Below, piece by piece: positions 1 through 5,417 of a stretch of DNA of 5,417 nucleotides. Both the position numbers and the translations under genes were made by a program. Position 1 is the stretch's first letter. Each line of letters opens with the position of its first letter. The notes under the pieces were generated by a model. The model did not search any database and was not told the origin of the DNA. It was given only the letters and a program-made list of their open reading frames with translations. The DNA is taken from contig JAHDDA010000037.1 in assembly GCA_020629595.1 (NCBI GenBank), positions 7,508-12,924 of the forward strand, in the 5' to 3' direction. This DNA is from Chitinophagales bacterium. GTDB lineage: Bacteria; Bacteroidota; Bacteroidia; Chitinophagales; UBA2359.

Positions 1-671
1 CCAAGTTCTTCTTCTTTTCCAGCTAAGAAGTTTAAATAACCACTAAAGCCTCCAAAGTTAGCAGAAAGTTGAGCACCAATATGCTTACCCGAAACTGGGT
101 CAAATTTGTTATCTGTATCGTTAAAGATACCAACCATTGCACCAAAGTTATCGTTTATTGTGAAGTCAGCTTTTAAACCAGTATGGTAAAAAGGACCATT
201 TGAAAACAAATAAGATGTGCTGTAGTTCGCATTTCCAGGTGCATCTATTAATTCATATCCAACAAAAGTACTAAAGTTACCGAAAGTTAATGTAACAAAA
301 TCTGCTGGAGCGTAAGTTACGTATAGTTGTTTAATTGCCGATAATGTTGGTCCACAACCATCACAACCATTAGCTGCTTCGGCTCTTGGTCCAACCGCAA
401 GGTCAGCAACAAATCCTACTTTACCATCGTCTTTACTTAAAACTATGTTACCCATTCCAAGAGTAAAAGTATTGTGAGCTTCAGTAAAGCTTGTTTGGAA
501 GCCAGTTTCATTGGCGTTAAATTGATAATAACCATCAACAAAGCCAGAAACCTCAAAAGGCAAAGAGAATTTTGAATCGTCATCAGATTCATTACCCCAA
601 GATTCATCTTGCGCATTTAAGCATAAACAAGAAATAAAAAAGAAAAAGGAAAGTCTTAAAATTGATTTCAT
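1..671 (-). CDS. Outer-membrane beta-barrel porin (BBP2/OmpL-like), 3' end outside window
   Basis: This is probably an outer-membrane channel that lets small solutes into the periplasm. The ATG at 669-671 opens a frame of 223 codons that runs off the left edge, so the C-terminal part of the barrel is missing. Residues 1-20 form a signal peptide: MKSILR, then a Phe-rich hydrophobic core, then a likely signal peptidase I site at LNA|QD. The mature part alternates polar and hydrophobic residues with many Gly, Asn and aromatic residues, as in beta strands. The segment TFVGYELIDAPGNANYS (about 135-151), followed by SNGPFYHTG, is what I recognise from the Bacteroidota BBP2 (DUF1597) porin family. 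A Cys-x-x-Cys pair lies at residues 103 and 106. The gene follows amt by 72 nt on the same strand, which suggests a role in passing ammonium or another nitrogen source across the outer membrane. That substrate is inferred from position only. The barrel call is firm; the exact family is less so. Confidence 0.85.
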   Translation of the reverse strand, partial: MKSILRLSFFFFISCLCLNAQDESWGNESDDDSKFSLPFEVSGFVDGYYQFNANETGFQTSFTEAHNTFTLGMGNIVLSKDDGKVGFVADLAVGPRAEAANGCDGCGPTLSAIKQLYVTYAPADFVTLTFGNFSTFVGYELIDAPGNANYSTSYLFSNGPFYHTGLKADFTINDNFGAMVGIFNDTDNKFDPVSGKHIGAQLSANFGGFSGYLNFLAGKEEEL

Positions 672-693
672 ATTTTGAAAATTTAATTTACCA

Positions 694-701
694 CAAATAT
701 A
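694..701 (-). promoter_or_regulatory. Candidate Bacteroidota -7 promoter box for the porin gene
   Basis: Read on the minus strand the site is TATATTTG, a perfect match to the Bacteroidota primary-sigma -7 consensus TAnnTTTG. It ends 22 nt before the porin ATG, so transcription would start about 15-20 nt upstream of the gene and give a short A/T-rich leader. No clear -33 TTG/TTTG element lies at the usual spacing (17-23 nt upstream); that stretch is just A/T-rich. The porin may therefore have its own promoter in addition to readthrough from amt. In an A/T-rich gap a chance match is possible. Confidence 0.5.
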
Positions 702-716
702 TTGACAATTGTCAAT
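701..716. promoter_or_regulatory. 16-bp perfect palindrome, candidate operator of the porin promoter
   Basis: ATTGACAATTGTCAAT is identical on both strands. Allowing one mismatched pair (700/717), the symmetry extends to 696-721. The core reads TTGAC-N4-GTCAA, the same geometry as Crp/Fnr-family sites (FNR consensus TTGAT-N4-ATCAA), although MarR- or TetR-type dimers also use palindromes like this. It shares one base with the -7 box and its centre would lie about 20 nt upstream of the predicted transcription start, a position that favours repression. As RNA it could form only a short A/U-rich stem with no U tract, so it is a poor terminator. Binding by any protein is inferred. Confidence 0.5.
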
Positions 717-743
717 TTATTAAAATTACTGTATATTAAATAG

Positions 744-1958
744 TTACAATCCTGCCTCTTCTTTTTCAACAGTTACTCTAAGCCCTAAAGTAGCTAAAAG
801 AATATAACCTATCAAAAATGAAAAAACCAAGGTAAAAGCGAATACACAAATTGCTCCAACAAGTTGAACTAAGAAACTTACGTCTGTAAATATTCCTACA
901 GCCATTGTTCCCCACAATCCACCAATTAAGTGTACAGTAGTTGCACCAACGGGGTCGTCAATTCTTATTAAGTCAAACATATGAACTAAGTACGGCACTA
1001 ATAAACCAAAAAAGAAACCTATAAAAATTGCTGCTGCGGGTGTTAACAAATCTGCACCAGCTGTAATAGCAACAAGACCACCCAAGATTCCGTTAAGTGT
1101 CATTACTAAATCGTATTGTTTAAATCTTGCATAAGCGGAAATTAAAGCACCTATTGCACCTGAAGCTCCCCCTAAAGCAGTTATAGCAAATACTTTTGAA
1201 ACAGTTTCAGGAGCTGCACTTAACACAGAGCCGCCATTAAATCCAAACCAACCAAACCATAATAAGAATACCCCAACCGCTACAAAAGGTAGATTGTTTA
1301 CATACATTTGGTTAATTGTACCATCTTCGTTATATTTTCCATGCCTTGGACCTAATAATACAGCCATAACCAAAGCAGCTGTACCACCAGAGATATGAAT
1401 CATTGTACTTCCTGCAAGATCATGAAAACCTAGTTTAGCTAACCATCCTTGTCCCCAAAACCAAAAACCAGTAATTGGGTAACAAATAGAGACAAGAAAT
1501 GTAGTAAATATTAGAAACGATTCGAGTTTTATTCTTTCTGCTACCGCACCAGAAACAATAGTTGCTGCAGTTGCGGCGAACATTGCTTGAAATATAAATT
1601 CTGTCCAATAAGTATAATTTCCTTTTGCGTAGGTTAAAGAGTTGTATCCTTCTGGTAAGTTTGCACCAAATCCACCAAATCCAAAGAAGCCACCTGCATA
1701 TTCATCGCCAGGATACATCAAGCCAAAACCAAATAAATAATATGTTAATAAGCCAATACAAATTACCATTGTATTTTTAAAAAGAATATTTATTATATTT
1801 TTTGGTGCAACAAAACCAGCCTCTAGCATTGCAAAACCAAGATGCATCATAAATACTAATACTGTAGCATTTAGTAACCAAGCGTTGTTTGCTGAGAAAA
1901 GAGCCAAATCGGCAATTTCCTTGAGCTGTTCATATTGTTCTACTGTTAAATTTTCCAT
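744..1958 (-). CDS. amt: Ammonium transporter, Amt/Mep/Rh family, with shortened C-terminal tail
   Basis: This is an inner-membrane ammonium channel (404 residues) that works as a trimer and takes up NH4+/NH3 for glutamine synthetase. About eleven hydrophobic segments run from residue 25 to 391. Key residues line up with E. coli AmtB: the Phe gate F123 and F127 (AmtB 103/107), W168 (W148), D180 (D160), the pore twin histidines H188 and H343 (H168/H318), F240 (F215) and S244 (S219). The early motif LEAGFVAPKN and the segment GAVAERIK resemble the cyanobacterial and plant AMT1 branch. The protein ends in LRVTVEKEEAGL, directly before the place where most relatives carry a conserved GLDxxxHGxxAY-like tail that couples subunits and contacts GlnK. 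The ATG at 1956-1958 lies 20 nt after the upstream kinase stop, with no Shine-Dalgarno sequence, and sits inside an inverted repeat. No PII gene is adjacent in the window. Confidence 0.96.
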   Translation of the reverse strand: MENLTVEQYEQLKEIADLALFSANNAWLLNATVLVFMMHLGFAMLEAGFVAPKNIINILFKNTMVICIGLLTYYLFGFGLMYPGDEYAGGFFGFGGFGANLPEGYNSLTYAKGNYTYWTEFIFQAMFAATAATIVSGAVAERIKLESFLIFTTFLVSICYPITGFWFWGQGWLAKLGFHDLAGSTMIHISGGTAALVMAVLLGPRHGKYNEDGTINQMYVNNLPFVAVGVFLLWFGWFGFNGGSVLSAAPETVSKVFAITALGGASGAIGALISAYARFKQYDLVMTLNGILGGLVAITAGADLLTPAAAIFIGFFFGLLVPYLVHMFDLIRIDDPVGATTVHLIGGLWGTMAVGIFTDVSFLVQLVGAICVFAFTLVFSFLIGYILLATLGLRVTVEKEEAGL

Positions 1959-1989
1959 AACAAGTGTTTAGTGTATTGTTACTTGTTAT
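1957..1989 (-). promoter_or_regulatory. Inverted repeat spanning kinase stop and amt start; possible translational-coupling hairpin
   Basis: The arms ATAACAAGT (1957-1965) and ACTTGTTAT (1981-1989) are perfect 9-bp complements separated by 15 nt. In the minus-strand transcript the 5' arm contains the last sense codons of the REC-kinase gene and the first base of its UAA stop. The 3' arm ends with the first two bases of the amt AUG. The hairpin would partly bury the amt start codon until a ribosome finishing the kinase gene opens it. The stem is A/U-rich with two G-C pairs, so its stability is modest and the regulatory role is a hypothesis. Confidence 0.35.
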
Positions 1990-3169
1990 CATAAGCAAAT
2001 TTCATACTAAAACTAAAAGTGCTACCTTTTCCTAACTCACTATTTATAGATAATTGACTATTATTTGATTTAATTAGTCGTTTTACAAGTGGTAAACCTA
2101 TATCTAAAGGTGAGGAGCTTTTTATACTTTTCTTTTGTGGAGTAAACAAACTCAATATTCTTTTTTGCTCTTTTAAATCTATTCCTTTTCCAGTGTCTAT
2201 CACTTCAATAAGGATTTCTATATAGTTATCATTTTTTGAAACCAAAGAAGATTTAAGTTTTACAAAACCATTATCTGTAAATTTTACCGCATTACTCATC
2301 AAATTATCAATAATCAACCAAATGCTTTCGGGATTTCCAATCAAATCTTTATTAATATATTGCTTGTCAAAGTGTTCTTCAACTATTTTTAAATCTGGAT
2401 TTTTATTAGATTCGGTATATTTATTCAATACTAAAGAGAATACTTCATAAATATTGAAAGGAATATTTACAATGTTATTCTTTGCATCAGATTCAATTTT
2501 CTCTTTTAGTTTTTCAATTATTTCAAGTAGTTCTTCACTAGAGTTAATTATTTGTTGAAGGCTTTCTTCATCAATGTCTGATTTTTCTTTTTTGTCTAAT
2601 AAACTTAGGTTAGCAATGTTTATTATTCCATTCATTGGTGTCCTTAATTCGTGACTAATCATTCCAACAAACTCTTGAAGTGATTTGGCTCTAAGTTTTT
2701 CTTTAAGGGTTTGGTTTTGTAGTTTTTCATTTTCGGTTTTGAAAGATTCATTTGTTTCTTTCAATTCACTTAACATTTTTGTTGCATTTTTTTCAAACTC
2801 AAATTTTTGAATAGCATGTTCTATAACAATTTTAAGTTTATTTCTGTCCCAGGGTTTTGTGATATATTGACTGAGATTACATTTATTGATTGCATATACC
2901 AGTGATTCCATATCGGTAAAACCTGTAAGAATCATTTTTATTGCTTTGTTTTTTTCGGGTATTGCATCTAAGAATTCAGTTCCAGTCATACCTGGCATAC
3001 GTTGATCTGTAATGATAACTGGAATTTCTTCTTTTTCAAGGATGTCTAGAGCTTCTAATGGGGATGTTGTTGTAATTACTCTGAAATCTCTACGAAAGGC
3101 AGCTTTGAAAACGTTTAGATTATCTACTTCATCATCTAGATAAAGTACTGTTGGTTTTACTTCAGTCAT
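1979..3169 (-). CDS. Receiver-histidine kinase hybrid (REC + HisKA + HATPase), soluble
   Basis: This is a 396-residue cytoplasmic signalling protein with no membrane segment or signal peptide. Residues 7-122 form a receiver domain: acidic pair D12/D13, phospho-acceptor D55 in ITDQRMPGMTG, switch T82 and K105 in TKPWD. This receiver type is common in Bacteroidota and in RpfG-like proteins. A coiled-coil linker (about 123-165) leads to a HisKA dimerisation helix with H173 in ISHELRTPMNG. The ATP-binding domain (about 235-392) has N289 and N293 in the N box and DTGKGI (D325) as the G1 box. The G2 box is unusual: where relatives have GTGLGL this protein has PLDIGL, so two of three glycines are gone and catalysis may be weak. 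The ATG overlaps the end of the upstream membrane kinase by 8 nt, which suggests that kinase, or another, phosphorylates D55. There is no output domain other than the kinase, so its target is unknown. Confidence 0.92.
   Translation of the reverse strand: MTEVKPTVLYLDDEVDNLNVFKAAFRRDFRVITTTSPLEALDILEKEEIPVIITDQRMPGMTGTEFLDAIPEKNKAIKMILTGFTDMESLVYAINKCNLSQYITKPWDRNKLKIVIEHAIQKFEFEKNATKMLSELKETNESFKTENEKLQNQTLKEKLRAKSLQEFVGMISHELRTPMNGIINIANLSLLDKKEKSDIDEESLQQIINSSEELLEIIEKLKEKIESDAKNNIVNIPFNIYEVFSLVLNKYTESNKNPDLKIVEEHFDKQYINKDLIGNPESIWLIIDNLMSNAVKFTDNGFVKLKSSLVSKNDNYIEILIEVIDTGKGIDLKEQKRILSLFTPQKKSIKSSSPLDIGLPLVKRLIKSNNSQLSINSELGKGSTFSFSMKFAYDNK
3162..3169 (-). other. 8-nt overlap of two kinase genes (ATGACTGA)
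   Basis: The REC-kinase ATG (3169-3167) lies upstream of the membrane kinase TGA stop (3164-3162), in a different frame. Terminating ribosomes can restart directly on the second gene, so the two kinases are probably made in a linked ratio. There is no Shine-Dalgarno sequence, as expected in Bacteroidota. Confidence 0.8.
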
Positions 3170-5417
3170 TTTTATGATCTTTGACAGGAATTAAAATTGT
3201 AAATTTAGTTCCTTTTCCTTTTTCACTTTCTACAACCACCTTACCATCGTGTTCAGTGATGATTCCGTAGGTAATAGAAAGTCCTAGACCTGTTCCTTGT
3301 CCTACTTCTTTAGTGGTAAAAAACGGTTCAAAGATACGACTTTTTGTCTCTTCATCCATTCCAGATCCTGAATCTTTAAAATCCATCTGTAATGTTTTGC
3401 CGTTATCTATAATTTTTGTTGAGATTACAATAGAGCCTTTTCCATCAATTGCTTGTGCGGCATTACCAATTATATTCATAAATACTTGGTTTAATCTTCC
3501 TGGGTTACAAAGTATTTTGGGAAGATTTCCATAGTTTTTAATTATTTCAACTCTATTTTTTAACTTATTTGTAAGAATTTCTAAAGTAGAATCAATTCCT
3601 TCATGAATATCGGCGAACTTAAATTCTTCTTCATCAAGTCTTGTAAAGTTTTTAAGGCTTTTTACAATTCCAACTGTTCTGTTTACACCATTTCTTATGC
3701 TCTTAAACATTTTTTTAGAATCGCCTATTAATTCATCTAATTCAATAGTTTGGTTAAATTTATCTATTTCTTGAAGTTGTTTTTCAATATTCCTATTTGG
3801 GTTTAATTTCTTATATTTTTCTATTGCTTCAATTAAATCAATAAAGTTGTATTCGATATTATCAATACCATTTGCTATAAAGTTAATGGGATTGTTTATT
3901 TCATGGGCTACACCAGCTGTTAGTACACCTAATGATGCCATTTTTTCGCTTTCTATTAGTTTGGTTTGTGCACTTTGAAGGTTATCAAAAGAATCTTCTA
4001 ACTCAGTTTGCGTCACTTGCAATTGATCTATTGTGTCCTCTAATTCTTTCTGTTGTTTCATTAACTCGCTAGTTCTATGATGAACAGCTATTTCAAGTTT
4101 CTCGTTTTGTTTTTGTAAGATTATTTTTTGTTTTTCTTCATTTTTTCTTAGTTTTTGTTCCATATCTCTTTGTCTAAAACTAAGTGCAAAAGTGAATAGT
4201 ATTTTTTCTACATAAAATGCTGTTAAAAGTACAGATGCGGCATAAGAAAATAATGGGTGTGTTTGAAAAATGGAAACAAAAACCAAAGGAACTCCACCTA
4301 TTATAATAATAAATAAACCTACAATGATTAAAAGTTTTCTCTTAACTTTTACGGTTACCAACGAACACATAAAAATAAATAGGACTATATAAACCAAAGC
4401 AATGTAAGCACCTGTTATTTTCATAAAAGCTGTTACATCATAATCCGACATAACAAGTTGAATTTGAGAGCCTACCATAGCAACTAAGCCAATTAGCATT
4501 AGTACTTGAAATACTCGATCCCAACTTTTCATTTTTTTAGGAAGCTCAAGAAACTCCCTCATAAATAACAAGTAAGATATATATGTTACATAAAATACTA
4601 TATTTACTAGTAGCCTTTGATTTGGGTTTTCAGCAAAAAGGCTGGGTTCCGTCCAAAAACTTAGAATTCCTAAGTTGGTAGATAAATACATATTATCTAC
4701 GCCCATATAAAAGAACTCTATTATTAACAAACAGCCTAGGTAAAGTATGTAATAATAATATTCAATTCTCCAAGAAAACCAGTTTAGGATTATTACGATT
4801 ATTAGCATCATAAATAATCCACCAAGTAAAAAAGAATTGAATATTGAATGGATTAATGCTTCTTTACCAAATTCTTCAATAGAAGATACTCTAGTTTCAA
4901 AATGTGCATGTCTGCCTGTTCTATCATCACTATATTTTACATAAATTTCTACTACCTTTTCATAAGGAAGGCTTATTCTAACATTTGAACGAGACATATT
5001 TGCAATTGGATGGTAAGTTCTTTCATTATATGGAATACCCGATCCTAATTGTAATTCATTAAAGCTATAATCATCCTCGAAATCTGGAACAAAAACTTTT
5101 ACATCTTTATTATAAGGGTTAAAAGATAGAAGCCAGTCGTGTACCATTTCGTTTTTGGGAGATAAATTTCTAACTTTGAATTTTGCCCAATACGCATTTA
5201 TATCTTCTTTAGGCTGTACAAACTCGTTTATTGGCGTGTACTCCTTAATTATAGCTCTTTCAAAAGAAAAACTATCATCCTTGTCAACCAAAACTTCTAA
5301 GTATGGAGTTAAATCATATTCATTTCCATTACTTTCTAAATCAAGTACCTTTTGAGCCGATAAATCTAATTGTAGTAAAGCAAATATTATTTGAAATAAT
5401 ATTAAATAGCTTAGTTT
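3162..5417 (-). CDS. 7TMR-DISM membrane sensor histidine kinase, 5' end outside window
   Basis: This is an inner-membrane sensor kinase of which 751 codons lie in the window; residues here are counted from the codon at 5417-5415. The frame is open to the right edge and holds no ATG upstream of 5291, so the start lies just outside. A TTG at 5291 would cut the export signal. Residues 4-17 are a hydrophobic signal core, with likely cleavage at LSA|QK (21/22). Residues about 25-180 match the DISMED2-like extracytoplasmic sensor fold, including LTPYLEVL near its start and AYWAKFKVRN. Seven hydrophobic helices (about 188-412) form the 7TMR-DISM unit, followed by a long coiled coil (about 415-490). 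The kinase core has H505 in VAHEINNP, N648 and N652 (N box), D682 in KDSGSGM, the F box IFEPFFTTK, and G708/G710/G712 in GTGLGL, so it looks fully active. It has no receiver, which fits the receiver-bearing kinase encoded next. DISMED2 domains are thought to bind small ligands, perhaps carbohydrates; the ligand here is unknown. Confidence 0.93.
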   Translation of the reverse strand, partial: KLSYLILFQIIFALLQLDLSAQKVLDLESNGNEYDLTPYLEVLVDKDDSFSFERAIIKEYTPINEFVQPKEDINAYWAKFKVRNLSPKNEMVHDWLLSFNPYNKDVKVFVPDFEDDYSFNELQLGSGIPYNERTYHPIANMSRSNVRISLPYEKVVEIYVKYSDDRTGRHAHFETRVSSIEEFGKEALIHSIFNSFLLGGLFMMLIIVIILNWFSWRIEYYYYILYLGCLLIIEFFYMGVDNMYLSTNLGILSFWTEPSLFAENPNQRLLVNIVFYVTYISYLLFMREFLELPKKMKSWDRVFQVLMLIGLVAMVGSQIQLVMSDYDVTAFMKITGAYIALVYIVLFIFMCSLVTVKVKRKLLIIVGLFIIIIGGVPLVFVSIFQTHPLFSYAASVLLTAFYVEKILFTFALSFRQRDMEQKLRKNEEKQKIILQKQNEKLEIAVHHRTSELMKQQKELEDTIDQLQVTQTELEDSFDNLQSAQTKLIESEKMASLGVLTAGVAHEINNPINFIANGIDNIEYNFIDLIEAIEKYKKLNPNRNIEKQLQEIDKFNQTIELDELIGDSKKMFKSIRNGVNRTVGIVKSLKNFTRLDEEEFKFADIHEGIDSTLEILTNKLKNRVEIIKNYGNLPKILCNPGRLNQVFMNIIGNAAQAIDGKGSIVISTKIIDNGKTLQMDFKDSGSGMDEETKSRIFEPFFTTKEVGQGTGLGLSITYGIITEHDGKVVVESEKGKGTKFTILIPVKDHKND

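Noticed and set aside
696..715. Sigma70-type promoter using TTGACA (715-710) and TATATT (701-696)
   Set aside because: The spacing is 8 nt, far below the 16-18 nt needed; the TTGACA is part of the palindrome.
696..721. Rho-independent terminator after amt
   Set aside because: The symmetric sequence would form only an A/U-rich stem with about two G-C pairs and is not followed by a U tract; a promoter/operator reading fits better.
672..743. Frameshifted remnant of the missing Amt C-terminal tail
   Set aside because: None of the three minus-strand frames after the amt stop encodes a GLDxxxHGxxAY-like segment.
3313..3534. Plus-strand open frame of 73 codons
   Set aside because: It lies wholly opposite the conserved HATPase domain of the membrane kinase, has no recognisable domain, and is best explained as a shadow of that gene.
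5289..5291. TTG start codon for the membrane kinase
   Set aside because: The same frame continues upstream with a signal peptide and sensor-domain sequence, so the gene is partial at the window edge rather than starting here.
5155..5355. Plus-strand open frame of 66 codons
   Set aside because: It lies opposite the sensor domain of the membrane kinase, which reads open to the window edge; there is no family match and no start context.
1..5417. tRNA, rRNA, CRISPR array, insertion sequence or transposase
   Set aside because: The window is almost fully covered by four protein genes; I saw no direct repeat array, no terminal inverted repeats flanking a gene and no RNA gene signature.

Overview
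The window is an AT-rich stretch (roughly two thirds A+T by eye) in which every supported gene lies on the minus strand. Three things point to the Bacteroidota, most likely a Flavobacteriia-type marine or freshwater bacterium. There are no Shine-Dalgarno-like sequences before the starts. A perfect match to the Bacteroidota -7 promoter box (TAnnTTTG) precedes the porin gene. The protein families are typical of the group: a 7TMR-DISM sensor kinase, a REC-kinase hybrid with a DQRMPGM-type receiver, and a BBP2-type outer-membrane barrel. This assignment is an inference from the sequence, not a database match.

In transcription order (right to left) the layout is as follows. (1) 5417-3162 is a membrane histidine kinase with an exported DISMED2-like sensor domain, seven transmembrane helices, a coiled coil and a complete HisKA/HATPase core; its start codon lies outside the window. 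(2) 3169-1979 is a cytoplasmic protein with an N-terminal receiver domain joined to a histidine kinase; it overlaps the first gene by 8 nt. (3) 1958-744 is an Amt-family ammonium channel, starting 20 nt after gene 2. (4) 671-1 is an outer-membrane beta-barrel porin with a signal peptide, cut off at the left edge; it lies 72 nt after amt and has its own candidate promoter and a 16-bp perfect palindrome. No stretch longer than 72 nt lacks a gene.

The arrangement suggests one signalling-plus-uptake unit. A 7TM sensor kinase could phosphorylate the receiver of the second protein, while the Amt channel and the porin could move ammonium across the inner and outer membranes. No DNA-binding response regulator and no PII (GlnK/GlnB) gene is visible here, so the output of the kinase pair is unknown.

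Several details deserve attention. The Amt tail stops just before the conserved C-terminal coupling segment. The second kinase has a degenerate ATP-lid glycine box. A 9-bp inverted repeat spans the kinase stop codon and the amt start codon. The palindrome abuts the porin promoter box. The first kinase reads open to the window edge with no ATG, so a TTG start at 5291 would be an artefact.
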